Position numbers and translations under genes: made by a program. Positions 26,907-36,168 of a DNA stretch of 51,008 nucleotides are shown here, one piece after another (positions within the stretch are counted from its first letter, which is position 1; each line of letters starts with the position of its first letter). Source of the DNA: an uncultured Prevotella sp. GTDB taxonomy: Bacteria > Bacteroidota > Bacteroidia > Bacteroidales > Bacteroidaceae. The DNA is taken from positions 1 to 51,008 of the forward strand of contig CAJJWN010000022.1 in NCBI GenBank assembly GCA_905196835.1, read 5' to 3'. The notes beneath the pieces were generated by a model that was given only the letters and a program-made list of their open reading frames with translations, was not told the origin of the DNA and searched no databases.

Positions 26907-28157
26907 TCAGTCTCTTTTAAAAATATCCCTGGTATATACCTTGTCTTTCACGTCATCAAGGCAGGCGTCATAACGGTTAGCGATGATGGCCTGGCTCTGC
27001 TGCTTGAAATCGTCAAGATTATTGACTACAACGCTGCCGAAGAAGGTGCTGCCGTCTTCCAGCGTAGGCTCGTAAATGATTACTTCAGCACCCTTAGCCT
27101 TAATGCGCTTCATTACCCCTTGGATGCTCGACTGGCGGAAGTTGTCGCTGTTCGACTTCATCGTCAAGCGGTAAACTCCTATGACGCACCGCCTCTCTTC
27201 CGAAGGATTGAAGTCGCCACGGTTGTAATAGTCGTAATATCCGGCCTTGTGCAGTACGCGGTCGGCTATGAAATCCTTGCGCGTGCGGTTGCTTTCTACG
27301 ATGGCTTGAATAAGGTTCTCCGGCACATCCGCATAATTTGCAAGGAGCTGCTTGGTGTCCTTTGGCAGGCAATAGCCGCCATATCCGAACGACGGATTAT
27401 TATAATGTGTACCTATGCGCGGGTCAAGACATACGCCGTTGATTATGGCCTGCGTGTCAAGTCCTTTCATTTCAGCGTATGTATCAAGCTCATTAAAATA
27501 AGATACGCGCAAGGCAAGATACGTGTTGGCAAACAGCTTCACGGCTTCTGCTTCGGTCAGCCCCATGAACAGAGTATCAACGTTTTCTTTTATCGCACCT
27601 TCCTGCAACAACGCGGCAAATTCACGTGCAGCCTTGTCAAGGCGCATGTCGCCTTCGGGACGGCCAACGATGATGCGGCTCGGGTAAAGATTGTCGTAAA
27701 GAGCCTTGCTCTCACGCAGGAATTCAGGCGAGAATATAACGTTGTCCGTATTCATCTTCTTTCGTATCATTTCCGTGTAACCTACGGGAATGGTACTCTT
27801 AATCACCATTATGGCATCAGGATTTACGCTCTTTACGAGCTCTATCACCTCTTCCACATGGCTTGTGTCAAAATAATTCTTCACCGGGTCATAATTCGTT
27901 GGCGCCGCTATTACCACGAAGTCGGCGTCGCTGTAAGCCTGCGCGCCGTCGAGCGTAGCGGTAAGGTCAAGCTGTTTTTCAGCCAGATACTTCTCAATGT
28001 AGTCGTCTTGTATCGGTGATTTGCGTTGGTTGATAAGTTCCACCTTTTCAGGTATCACGTCTACGGCCGTAACATGGTGGTGCTGGCTTAAAAGCGTGGC
28101 GATGCTCAGCCCCACGTAGCCCGTACCGGCTACGGCTATCTTGATGTTTTTTTCCAT
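26907..28157 (-). CDS. ugd: UDP-glucose/GDP-mannose-type 6-dehydrogenase
   Basis: 416 aa. It oxidises a nucleotide sugar, most likely UDP-glucose to UDP-glucuronate, with two NAD+. The Rossmann motif GTGYVGLS is at residues 11-18. The middle domain has [24 protein letters not shown]. The catalytic cysteine is C263 in [13 protein letters not shown]. The length and the lack of extra domains match bacterial Ugd. It supplies a precursor for surface polysaccharides, in keeping with the flippase about 1.5 kb upstream, but it has its own promoter. Confidence 0.92.
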   Translation of the reverse strand: MEKNIKIAVAGTGYVGLSIATLLSQHHHVTAVDVIPEKVELINQRKSPIQDDYIEKYLAEKQLDLTATLDGAQAYSDADFVVIAAPTNYDPVKNYFDTSHVEEVIELVKSVNPDAIMVIKSTIPVGYTEMIRKKMNTDNVIFSPEFLRESKALYDNLYPSRIIVGRPEGDMRLDKAAREFAALLQEGAIKENVDTLFMGLTEAEAVKLFANTYLALRVSYFNELDTYAEMKGLDTQAIINGVCLDPRIGTHYNNPSFGYGGYCLPKDTKQLLANYADVPENLIQAIVESNRTRKDFIADRVLHKAGYYDYYNRGDFNPSEERRCVIGVYRLTMKSNSDNFRQSSIQGVMKRIKAKGAEVIIYEPTLEDGSTFFGSVVVNNLDDFKQQSQAIIANRYDACLDDVKDKVYTRDIFKRD

Positions 28158-28180
28158 AATACAAACTATTAATGTAAATG

Positions 28181-28211
28181 CAAAATTACATGTTTTTCCT
28201 TATACTGGCAA
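28181..28211 (-). promoter_or_regulatory. Promoter of ugd
   Basis: The minus-strand -7 box TAATTTTG (28188-28181) is perfect. 20 bp upstream is TTG (28211-28209) as a partial -33. The leader is about 20 nt. Confidence 0.45.
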
Positions 28212-28269
28212 GCTAACGACGCAATTTTTCATTCTCCCGTATAAGTAGCTGACAATCAAGGGCTTTATT

Positions 28270-28345
28270 AAAGACCGTCTTTGACATTCCCAAATGCCGT
28301 CTTTAAGCTTGCCAAAGACGGCATTTGGGAGTGCGGTTTGCCGTA
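28270..28345. repeat. 22-bp-period dyad array, four units, upstream of ugd
   Basis: Centres at 28274, 28296, 28318 and 28340, exactly 22 bp apart. Units two and three form a perfect 16-bp inverted repeat (CCCAAATGCCGTCTTT at 28289-28304 with its complement at 28314-28329) around 9 nt. Here the palindrome has the changed core TGCCGT, matched on the other arm. The array starts about 60 bp upstream of the ugd promoter. The rest of 28158-28453 shows nothing else. Confidence 0.62.
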
Positions 28346-28453
28346 TATTCAAATACTGGACATAATTATTGATACTGCAATTACGTATTAGTCTGTCGTC
28401 TGACCGGCATTGAGCTTACAGCGCAACCTCCTGAACCGATGTATTCATAATGC

Positions 28454-29680
28454 CTACCTCCCGAGTAAAACCTTTCTCAAGGTGCGCCTCAAAGCATGGT
28501 ATATCTTTTTGTAATATGGTTTTCCGGTCACTTTCGGCAAGACTTCAAGAAAGCTCTTACCAGACGAAAGCATGTCGAAAAACTCCTTGCGTCGCTTAGT
28601 CTCGCGTATTTCCGAATTAAAGCCACCGTTGTATGGCGCTGCCAAAGACAGGCCTACCGGTCTCGTTTCCATATTCAAGGCAGCAAAAGCGGCATCGCCC
28701 TTCTCCGTATTCACAAGCACAAGGCTTACGCCCTTAGTGTCTGCGAAGCCAGGCATCACCTTACCTACTCCCCAGAAATCGCCCAAAGTCAAGTCGCTTT
28801 TGCTCCGTCCTTGCTTGCACTTACACCTGTAACATGACGGACGAAGGTAAATGTTTTTGAGGAAACCGCGCATAAATGGATTGTCAAAGAACATATCGAA
28901 CAACAAAACTGTATTTTTGTCCGCCTCAAAGGCGGCCTCTCCACGGACAACAAAACTGTATTTTTCCCAGCCGTACGGTTGCTTGTCTCTAAAGTCTATA
29001 CCTGTTATCACAGGCACAAATTTTAGAGACGAAGACAAAACTGTATTTTTCCCAGCCGCCCTTCGGGCGGAAGGCGACAATGCCTCACCAAGATATTTGC
29101 GCCAAACGCCAGGACTTGGCGCGCCGTGGCATAGCAACTCAACCGCCAGCAGTCCGTCATAATCTTTACGAAGGTATCCGCGCAACCCCGCAATCTGGCA
29201 TGGCGTACCGACAAACATCACTTCACGCCCGGCTCTCAAAAACTTTTCCGCGTCACGGAAACTGCTTTCTACACGGCTCTGAACATACTTGCTGCCCATC
29301 ATACGCCTGACACCGTCAAGCGTCTCGGCATAAGTATGCTTCACTTCCCACCGTTCGTCAAACACGGCACCAAACACAACTCCACCCCGCCTAATAACAT
29401 CCTTTGCCAAGGCGATGAACACTCCGCCCGAAGAACTTGCCATGCGCTCGCCGTCGTCACGGTTCTTAGCGGCAAGGACTTTGTTTGCATCCATCGGTTC
29501 GCCGACGTTAAGCAACGGACATACCGCCTCACACAGTCCACACCCTATACATTCAGCCTCGTCCACATGCGGATATAAAAAGCCCTCGTCATCCTCTCGC
29601 ATGGAAATGCACTGCTTCGGGCACTTCTGGACACATGCTGAACATCCGCAACAATCGTGTTTGTCTATGATATGTATCAT
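28454..29680 (-). CDS. Coenzyme F420 hydrogenase/dehydrogenase beta-subunit-like iron-sulfur protein
   Basis: 408 aa. The N-terminus has two [4Fe-4S] ferredoxin motifs: C10-C11-G-C13-S-A-C16-V-Q-K-C20-P and CIGCGLCEAVCP near residue 41. The FrhB-like domains follow with SSGGVFIALA, VGTPCQIAGLRGYL and SCYRCKCKQGRSKSDLTLGDFWGV. Bacteroidetes encode such proteins in polysaccharide loci, often near flippases and pyruvyltransferases; F420 itself is not expected. The stop of the flippase overlaps its start by 4 bp. The central part has an unusual run (about residues 206-260) in which a 16-24 nt DNA motif occurs three times; see the separate repeat entry. Redox substrate unknown. Confidence 0.82.
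   Translation of the reverse strand: MIHIIDKHDCCGCSACVQKCPKQCISMREDDEGFLYPHVDEAECIGCGLCEAVCPLLNVGEPMDANKVLAAKNRDDGERMASSSGGVFIALAKDVIRRGGVVFGAVFDERWEVKHTYAETLDGVRRMMGSKYVQSRVESSFRDAEKFLRAGREVMFVGTPCQIAGLRGYLRKDYDGLLAVELLCHGAPSPGVWRKYLGEALSPSARRAAGKNTVLSSSLKFVPVITGIDFRDKQPYGWEKYSFVVRGEAAFEADKNTVLLFDMFFDNPFMRGFLKNIYLRPSCYRCKCKQGRSKSDLTLGDFWGVGKVMPGFADTKGVSLVLVNTEKGDAAFAALNMETRPVGLSLAAPYNGGFNSEIRETKRRKEFFDMLSSGKSFLEVLPKVTGKPYYKKIYHALRRTLRKVLLGR
28903..29058 (-). repeat. Three copies of a short motif inside the iron-sulfur protein gene
   Basis: ACAAAACTGTATTTTT occurs (plus strand) at 28903-28918, 28950-28965 and 29035-29050. The second and third copies are identical over 24 nt, to 28973 and 29058. 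The first and third are read in the same frame (KNTVL), the second in another (EKYSF). An inverted GTCTCTAAA pair lies between the last two. This looks like local duplication rather than protein-level repeat selection. Confidence 0.55.
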
Positions 29681-31212
29681 TTCCTAAACTTGTTTTTCAA
29701 GATTTTCAATCTTTCACGAATAAATACACGTTCATTGCTTGTAAGACCAAGGCAATAAACCGTAGCCGCAACCGCCACCAACGAAACTGCGCATACAAGC
29801 AAAAAACGCAATAACGAAGGTTGCATTAAAAGATAAACGGTCAAAGGCACAACGGCTGATGCCACCGTAACACTTGCCATTGGCAACACCGCCTTACGGC
29901 AATAAGCCCTCAATGACAGGCCTATGAGCGAACGCAGCATCCATAGCCTTGCAAACAAGGCAACACAGAACACTATGAGTTGGACGACAAAAACACCCTC
30001 TGGTGAAGAATTTAGTTTCAATGCCACGTATGATATTGGCAATATCATTATAAGCATTGTGCCAACTACCGATTGGTACTTACGTATCCGCCCGGTTGCC
30101 GAAGCGGCCTGTATAAGGGGATTTGCCAAACTGTCAACCATTGAAATCACGAGGATTAGGCGTACAAACGCAACCGTGTGTTCAGGCACTATACCGAGCC
30201 ACCACTGCAATACAACTTGTGTCTCTAAAATAACAGGCATTGACAAAAGCAACAACAGGTAATAAGAAAACTTGGAACTGGTGAATACCAAGCCGTACAT
30301 ATAATCCATATCGCCTGCCGCATACGACTTGGTTATCTGTGGGTTTAAGGCCGTCTGGAAATTAACGCAAAAACCCTTGATGGCATTCTGCACCTGCACT
30401 GCTATTCCGCGTGCCGCATTTACGGCAGGACCGAAAAACATATTGAGCAGCACGTTCAGTCCTTGTGTAAACGCTACGGCTGCTATATTGCCGAACAAGC
30501 TCCACCCGGCAAAGCCGGTCATCTCCTTGAAAAGGCGGCTGTCCCATATCGGGCGATAACATGTTTCGGTAAAATGCTTATACCCATACCTGCCGTAAAT
30601 AAGGCAAATCAATACCTGTACAAGCAGCATTAGCACGGCGTAAAGCTTCAACTTGTCTATGTCGTAAATAACGAGCAGATAAACAATCAGCAACTTGAGC
30701 ACAACTTCCAAGACGGAGATATAAGCAAAAGCACCCATACGCTCATGTGCTATTATCGCCGCATTGTATGGTATGCTCATCACCATCACCACGGAAGACA
30801 GCACCGAGGCCTGATACACCCACAGCGCAGCTGAAAACCTTTCGGCCGGTATATTAAGATAGGTATATACGAACCACAGGCCGACCGTCTCCGAAAGCAG
30901 CAGAACAAGGAAAGAAATGATGGCATGGATGTTTACGCTTGTACAGAAGACCAGATGCAGACGGGAGGCGTCGCCACGACCAAGTTCAAAATTCAAGTAA
31001 CGCTGCGTAGCCGCCGCCATGGCTCCGTTGAAAAACGAGAACATGGCAACAAAACCACCGACAACATTGTATAGTCCATAATCTTCAACACCAAGGACAT
31101 TCAACACCACACGGCTCGTATAAAGGCTCACCGCCATGGTGAACAGCATCCTGACATAAAGCAGGAACGTGTTTTTGGCTATACGCTTGTTTGCCTCGGC
31201 TGATGTAGACAT
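29677..31212 (-). CDS. Wzx-like polysaccharide flippase (MOP superfamily)
   Basis: 511 aa, 12-14 predicted helices. The N-terminus NTFLLYVRMLFTMAVSLYTSRVVLNVLGVEDYGLYNVVGGFVAMFSF is typical of O-antigen/PST-type flippases. ILNFELGR-like YLNFELGRGD follows, and AVNAARGIAVQVQNAIKGF lies in the middle. It would translocate lipid-linked oligosaccharides across the inner membrane. It starts 35 bp after hppA and overlaps the iron-sulfur gene by 4 bp. No glycosyltransferases are adjacent, so this is not a complete polysaccharide locus. Confidence 0.85.
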   Translation of the reverse strand: MSTSAEANKRIAKNTFLLYVRMLFTMAVSLYTSRVVLNVLGVEDYGLYNVVGGFVAMFSFFNGAMAAATQRYLNFELGRGDASRLHLVFCTSVNIHAIISFLVLLLSETVGLWFVYTYLNIPAERFSAALWVYQASVLSSVVMVMSIPYNAAIIAHERMGAFAYISVLEVVLKLLIVYLLVIYDIDKLKLYAVLMLLVQVLICLIYGRYGYKHFTETCYRPIWDSRLFKEMTGFAGWSLFGNIAAVAFTQGLNVLLNMFFGPAVNAARGIAVQVQNAIKGFCVNFQTALNPQITKSYAAGDMDYMYGLVFTSSKFSYYLLLLLSMPVILETQVVLQWWLGIVPEHTVAFVRLILVISMVDSLANPLIQAASATGRIRKYQSVVGTMLIMILPISYVALKLNSSPEGVFVVQLIVFCVALFARLWMLRSLIGLSLRAYCRKAVLPMASVTVASAVVPLTVYLLMQPSLLRFLLVCAVSLVAVAATVYCLGLTSNERVFIRERLKILKNKFRK

Positions 31213-31247
31213 GTGTCTATCGTTTTCTTACATATTTACGCCAAGTG

Positions 31248-33449
31248 TCAGATGAACGCAACGGTCAGTCCGGCCATAACAATGCTTACCATCGACATCA
31301 GCTTTATCAATATATTAAGCGATGGGCCTGACGTGTCCTTGAACGGGTCGCCCACGGTGTCACCCACAATAGCCGCTTTATGACACGGTGACCCCTTGCC
31401 ACCGAAATTACCTTCCTCTATCATCTTTTTCGCATTGTCCCATGCTCCGCCAGAATTAGCCATGAAAACCGCAAGCGTAAAACCTGTTGACATTCCACCA
31501 ACAAGCAGTCCCAAGACTCCAGCAACACCAAGCACCATTCCAACAACAACGGGTATCACTATCGCCAAAAGCGACGGCAGTATCATCTCACGTAGTGCCG
31601 AACGGGTGGAAATCTTTATGCAACGGTCATAGTCTGGCGTAGCCTTGCCTTCCAATATGCCCTTGATTTCGCGGAACTGCCGCCTCACCTCTTCGACCAT
31701 AGAGCCTGCGGCACGGCCAACCGCCCCCATCGTTATGCCACTGAACATGAATGCAGCCATTGCGCCGACAAACACACCAACAAGCACATTAGGATTCATC
31801 AGGTTTACCTGGAAAAAGTCAATCATGTCAAGCAGTCCGGCATTGTCCGGGTTAAAAATGTTCCCTACGTTGTCAATGAACGTCTTTCCCTCGGCAACAG
31901 CCCGTGACATGTTGATTTTTATTTCCTCAATATATGAAGCAAGAAGTGCCAACGCTGTAAGTGCCGCACTGCCAATAGCAAACCCTTTGCCTGTAGCAGC
32001 GGTAGTATTGCCCAGCGCATCGAGCGCATCTGTACGCTTGCGCACTTCCGGGTCAAGGCCGCTCATCTCCGCATTACCACCAGCATTATCGGCAATCGGG
32101 CCGTAAGCATCGGTGGCAAGTGTTATCCCAAGTGTCGAAAGCATACCTACGGCAGCTATGCCAATGCCATAAAGTCCTTTTGATATACTCTCCGAACTCA
32201 TTGACATGTCAAATCCGTTGGCGCAAAGATAGCTTGCAATAATGGCTACGGATATGGTAACAACGGGTACCATGGTAGAAATCATGCCTGTGCCGATACC
32301 TTTTATTATTACGGTAGCCGAACCCGTCTCCGACGACTTGGCTATGCTCTTCGTCGGCTTGTAGCTCTGGCTGGTGTAATATTCCGTCGCGGCCCCGATT
32401 ATGACACCAGCCGCAAGGCCGCTAATTACCGAGAACGAAACGCCAACCCAGTTCTCTATGTCAAGCAGATAGAGTATTACAAATGTAGCAACGGCGATGA
32501 GGCAGGCCGACACGTTTGTGCCGAGGCTCAATGAATGGAGCAAATCCCTCATCGTTGCACCTTCCTTTGTACGCACCATGAATATTCCGGCTAATGAAAG
32601 GAATATGCCTACTGCTGCTATAAGCATCGGAGCTATGACGGCCTTAAGCTGCATGTCGCCGTTCAATGCGAAAGCAGTAGCACCAAGAGCTGCGGTACTA
32701 AGTATGCTGCCACAATAGCTTTCATACAGGTCTGCACCCATACCGGCTACGTCACCGACATTGTCGCCCACGTTATCCGCAATAGTTGCAGGGTTGCGCG
32801 GGTCGTCTTCCGGGATGTTGGCTTCGACTTTGCCCACAAGGTCTGCACCAACATCGGCAGCTTTTGTATATATACCACCGCCTACACGGGCGAACAATGC
32901 CTGCGTAGACGCCCCCATTCCGAAAGTAAGCATTGTCGTTGTAATGGTTACAAGGGCTGCATTCTCACCTTCATAAAAGGCACTAAGCAAGACAAACCAT
33001 ACGGCAATGTCAAGCAGCCCGAGACCAACGACAACAAGTCCCATCACCGCCCCGCTCCTGAATGCTATCTTCAAACCGCGGTCAAGGCTTTTGCTTACGG
33101 CGTTAGCTGTGCGTGCAGAAGCATACGTTGCAGTCTTCATTCCGAAGAAACCGCACAGTCCTGAGAATATTCCACCTGTAAGAAAGGCGAAAGGCACCCA
33201 CGGGTTCTGCACATGGAGGACATACGACATGAACGCAAAAACAAGACAAAGTATGACGAATATCAAAGTCACGACCTTGTACTGCTGCCTTAAATAAGCC
33301 ATAGCACCGATGCGCACGTACCCGGCAATTTCCTTCATACGGTCGGTTCCTTCATCTTCCTTCATCATGTACTTGAAGAAATACCACGCCATTGCCAACG
33401 CGCAAACCGATGCGAACGGCACAAGCCAAAATACTAACGGAATATTCAT
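31248..33449 (-). CDS. hppA: K+-dependent membrane-bound pyrophosphatase (Na+ and/or H+ pumping)
   Basis: 733 aa with about 16 helices. It hydrolyses PPi and pumps cations across the inner membrane. The substrate motif DVGADLVGKVEANIPEDDPRNPATIADNVGDNVGD is intact, and a second acidic motif lies in GDTVGDPFKDTSGPSLN near the C-terminus. At residues 480-485 the sequence reads GNTTAA; alanine at 484, rather than lysine, is the signature of K+-dependent enzymes. Such enzymes in Bacteroidetes are commonly Na+ pumps, sometimes Na+ and H+. It starts 14 bp after the porin stop. Together with PPDK it suggests PPi is used as an energy carrier. Confidence 0.94.
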   Translation of the reverse strand: MNIPLVFWLVPFASVCALAMAWYFFKYMMKEDEGTDRMKEIAGYVRIGAMAYLRQQYKVVTLIFVILCLVFAFMSYVLHVQNPWVPFAFLTGGIFSGLCGFFGMKTATYASARTANAVSKSLDRGLKIAFRSGAVMGLVVVGLGLLDIAVWFVLLSAFYEGENAALVTITTTMLTFGMGASTQALFARVGGGIYTKAADVGADLVGKVEANIPEDDPRNPATIADNVGDNVGDVAGMGADLYESYCGSILSTAALGATAFALNGDMQLKAVIAPMLIAAVGIFLSLAGIFMVRTKEGATMRDLLHSLSLGTNVSACLIAVATFVILYLLDIENWVGVSFSVISGLAAGVIIGAATEYYTSQSYKPTKSIAKSSETGSATVIIKGIGTGMISTMVPVVTISVAIIASYLCANGFDMSMSSESISKGLYGIGIAAVGMLSTLGITLATDAYGPIADNAGGNAEMSGLDPEVRKRTDALDALGNTTAATGKGFAIGSAALTALALLASYIEEIKINMSRAVAEGKTFIDNVGNIFNPDNAGLLDMIDFFQVNLMNPNVLVGVFVGAMAAFMFSGITMGAVGRAAGSMVEEVRRQFREIKGILEGKATPDYDRCIKISTRSALREMILPSLLAIVIPVVVGMVLGVAGVLGLLVGGMSTGFTLAVFMANSGGAWDNAKKMIEEGNFGGKGSPCHKAAIVGDTVGDPFKDTSGPSLNILIKLMSMVSIVMAGLTVAFI

Positions 33450-33463
33450 AATATTTGATTTAA

Positions 33464-34555
33464 TTAAAACCTGAACGATAACTGCGTGTCAATCATGCTG
33501 TAATTATGCTTTGCAAGAGAGCGGTCGTTTACAAATGCGTATTCAAGATTTATTTGAAGGTTCTTGACAAACATGTAATCCAAGCCCAACTCGTAATAAG
33601 TCTTGCTCGTACCCCACTCCGCCTGCGGACGATACATGTCGTAACGCGCCTTAACATGCAGTTTCTTTTTTATTACCGGGGCAATCGCCAAGGCGTAAAA
33701 GCCGTCAGCCTTGTTGCCTGACGCATAGTTAACATCGTCTTTCTTAGCGTCGGAACTTTGGTTGTACACCGTGCTGAAGCCGTAGCCCGTCGAGTGTATG
33801 TATTCGGAACGCAGCGTCCAGTCATCAAAAACATACTCCCCGCTTATTGCATAGCGATACTTTCCGAGGCTCTTCACTCCGTTTTCGCCTTTGCGTGCAT
33901 ACGAGCCAGCCCAACCGAACGCGCCTATGCGCAATCCTGCAACCGGCATAACCCATGCACCGCCGATTACGTCTTTCCTGTTGTCAACATCCTTTGTATT
34001 GATGCCTTGGCCGTTGAATACGCCTATCTGGTAATGAAACAAATAGCGGCCTGACGCATTTTTCAACAAATCGCCTTGCAACTGTACACCAATATCGCGG
34101 CCATTTGAGGCATGTTCGCCAGTCCTGTCGTTGAAGCCAGCCAGCTTACTGACATTCTGTGAATACCCCATAAATCCCTGGTCAATGGGATTCATAGGGT
34201 TTTCAAACGTAAAAGGACGCTTGAACTGGCCTGCTTTTATTTTAAGGAAAGGCAACTTCTGCCACTCTATATACACGTCAACCATTCTCGGACTATCGCC
34301 TAATGTCGAAGTGTTGCCGTTGATTTGTCCCTGCAACTTATAAGCGAAATCACCAAGTATGCGCCCGTCAAGCGACAAACGTATCATCCTTACATTAAAC
34401 GAATTGCTTTCCGCTCCGTGCTGTCCGCTGTATTGGTACTGGCCGATAGCATAGCCGCTGAACTTCGGCTTGTCAAAAAGCTTCGCCTTCTCCTGCGCTG
34501 ACACGCAGATGAAAGTAAAAAGGTAAAAAAGTAAAACGGTAATTTTATAATTCAT
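33464..34555 (-). CDS. Phosphate-selective porin (OprO/OprP family)
   Basis: 363 aa. A signal peptide (about residues 1-20) is followed by a 16-strand-type barrel pattern: FSGYAIGQYQYSGQHG, RMIRLSLDGRILGDFAYKLQGQIN, FLKIKAGQFKRPFTFENPMNPIDQ and a final strand ending LSFRF, an aromatic C-terminus expected for BAM substrates. The family forms anion or phosphate channels in the outer membrane. The signal peptide coding region contains TTTTACTTTTTTACC-like tracts. It lies between rlmD (48 bp upstream) and hppA (14 bp downstream); a link to Pi or PPi handling is tempting but unproven. Confidence 0.85.
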   Translation of the reverse strand: MNYKITVLLFYLFTFICVSAQEKAKLFDKPKFSGYAIGQYQYSGQHGAESNSFNVRMIRLSLDGRILGDFAYKLQGQINGNTSTLGDSPRMVDVYIEWQKLPFLKIKAGQFKRPFTFENPMNPIDQGFMGYSQNVSKLAGFNDRTGEHASNGRDIGVQLQGDLLKNASGRYLFHYQIGVFNGQGINTKDVDNRKDVIGGAWVMPVAGLRIGAFGWAGSYARKGENGVKSLGKYRYAISGEYVFDDWTLRSEYIHSTGYGFSTVYNQSSDAKKDDVNYASGNKADGFYALAIAPVIKKKLHVKARYDMYRPQAEWGTSKTYYELGLDYMFVKNLQINLEYAFVNDRSLAKHNYSMIDTQLSFRF

Positions 34556-34603
34556 AGTTTACGCTTCATAATTCATTATTGAGCGTTAAAAGCTCACTTC
34601 CTG

Positions 34604-36022
34604 TCATCTTATTTCAAGCAATACGACGTTCTCCACATGCGGCGTATGCGGAAACATATCAACCGGTTGCACCGCCTTCACCTTATAATATTGGTCTAAC
34701 AAAGCGAGGTCACGCGCCTGCGTGGCAGGGTTGCAACTGACATATACAATGCGCTTCGCGCTGGTACGTATTATGGTCTGCACCACATCAGGGTGCATTC
34801 CTGCGCGTGGAGGGTCGGTAATGATTACGTCCGGGCGGCCATTTGCTGCAATGAAATCCTCGGTAAGGATGTCTTTCATGTCGCCTGCATAAAACTCAGT
34901 GTTGTCGATACCGTTTATTTCAGAGTTCACCTTGGCGTCCTCTATGGCCTCGGGCACATACTCTATACCGATTACCTTGCGTGCCTTGCGTGCTACGAAG
35001 TTGGCTATTGTGCCGGTACCCGTGTACAGGTCATACACAAGTTCTTCGCCGGTAAGTCCGGCAAAGTCGCGCGCTACTGAATAAAGGCGCAACGCCTGGT
35101 CTGTGTTTGTCTGGTAAAAGCTCTTTGGCCCAACCTTGAATTTCAGTCCGTCCATGGTTTCATATATGTAACCATTACCCTTAAATACCTGTATGTCAAG
35201 GTCGTTGAACGTATCGTTAAACTTTTGGTTGTCAACGTATAGCAACGAACTGATTTCCGGGAAGCCGTCGGCAATATGCTGAAGCAAGGCTTTCGCACGC
35301 TCTTCATCACCATCTTCATCATAATGGAACTGTACAAGCACCATCCATTCGCCAGTGTCCGAATTGCGTATTACGATGTCGCGCAGCAACCCGTGCTTGC
35401 TCCTTTGGTTGAAGAATGTCATGCCCGTAGCATAAGCATAGTCACGGATGGCGTTGCGTATGCGGTTGTGCAGGTCGTCCATAAGCCAACACTTCTCTAT
35501 CGGAAGTATTTTGTCGAACGCCCCGGTTATGTGAAAACCTATGGCGTTCATCTGCGTATATTCCGTCTCTGCGGCAACTTCCTCCTTTGTCAGCCAGCGT
35601 TTGTCAGAGCATCCGAACTCAAGTTTGTTGCGGTAACCGAACGTTTTTTCAGAGCCGAGGATAGGCAGAATGTCAGGCAACTCTACCTTGCCTATGCGCG
35701 TAAGCTGGTCGTGCACCTGCCGTTGCTTCATCTTCAATTGCTCTGCATACGGCACACTCTGCCACTTACAACCACCGCACAAACCGAAATGGGCGCACTG
35801 CGGCTTTACCCTTATGTCGCTTGGCTTCACTATTCTTATGATTTCCGCCTCGCAATAGCTATGCTTCTTACGGCGCACCTGCAAGTCTACCACATCGCCG
35901 GGAACGGCAAACGGCACGAATACCACAAAGTCGTCAACTCTCGCCAGAGCCTTGCCTTCCGCCGCATAGTCTGTTATGGTTACGTTCTCCAATACTGGTA
36001 ACGGTTTCTTTTTCCTACTCAT
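34604..36022 (-). CDS. rlmD: 23S rRNA (uracil-C5)-methyltransferase, RlmD/TrmA family
   Basis: 472 aa. It begins with a TRAM domain (about 5-65), followed by the iron-sulfur cysteines in CAHFGLCGGCKW near residue 80. The SAM-binding region is LVYDLYTGTGTIANFVARKARKVIGIEYVPEAIEDAKVN. The catalytic part has DPPRAGMHPDVVQTI and the nucleophile in RIVYVSCNPATQARDL. The family methylates U54 of tRNA or U747/U1939 of 23S rRNA; the rlmD name is the usual annotation for such Bacteroidetes proteins and site specificity is not shown by the sequence. It may be the first gene of a transcript including porin, hppA, wzx and the iron-sulfur gene. Confidence 0.88.
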   Translation of the reverse strand: MSRKKKPLPVLENVTITDYAAEGKALARVDDFVVFVPFAVPGDVVDLQVRRKKHSYCEAEIIRIVKPSDIRVKPQCAHFGLCGGCKWQSVPYAEQLKMKQRQVHDQLTRIGKVELPDILPILGSEKTFGYRNKLEFGCSDKRWLTKEEVAAETEYTQMNAIGFHITGAFDKILPIEKCWLMDDLHNRIRNAIRDYAYATGMTFFNQRSKHGLLRDIVIRNSDTGEWMVLVQFHYDEDGDEERAKALLQHIADGFPEISSLLYVDNQKFNDTFNDLDIQVFKGNGYIYETMDGLKFKVGPKSFYQTNTDQALRLYSVARDFAGLTGEELVYDLYTGTGTIANFVARKARKVIGIEYVPEAIEDAKVNSEINGIDNTEFYAGDMKDILTEDFIAANGRPDVIITDPPRAGMHPDVVQTIIRTSAKRIVYVSCNPATQARDLALLDQYYKVKAVQPVDMFPHTPHVENVVLLEIR

Positions 36023-36048
36023 ATATAAGAAAGGTGTGAATTTTGGTA

Positions 36049-36056
36049 CAAAAGTA
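36049..36056 (-). promoter_or_regulatory. -7 box upstream of rlmD
   Basis: TACTTTTG on the minus strand, a perfect TAnnTTTG box 27 bp before the rlmD start. No TTTG at the proper distance upstream. Confidence 0.35.
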
Positions 36057-36106
36057 ATACAAAAAAATGAATATGGCAGGCTATCAACGGATTTAAATCT
36101 GAAATG

Positions 36107-36137
36107 TTTGTGAAAATGGATTTATGGATTATATTTG
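36107..36137 (+). promoter_or_regulatory. Promoter of the small membrane protein gene
   Basis: TTTG at 36107-36110, 19 bp, TATATTTG at 36130-36137. An exact consensus pair. It overlaps the first ATG of the long frame (36124), so the gene must start downstream at 36169. Confidence 0.68.
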
Positions 36138-36168
36138 CAGAAAATTAGCCGTTAAAACAAACATTCGT

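Noticed and set aside
28289..28329. Terminator of the iron-sulfur protein gene
   Set aside because: Perfect stem but no T run, 120 bp downstream of the stop, and part of a 22-bp array.
26907..31212. Complete capsule or exopolysaccharide locus
   Set aside because: Only a Ugd, an F420-like iron-sulfur protein and a flippase are present; no glycosyltransferase, polymerase or chain-length gene.
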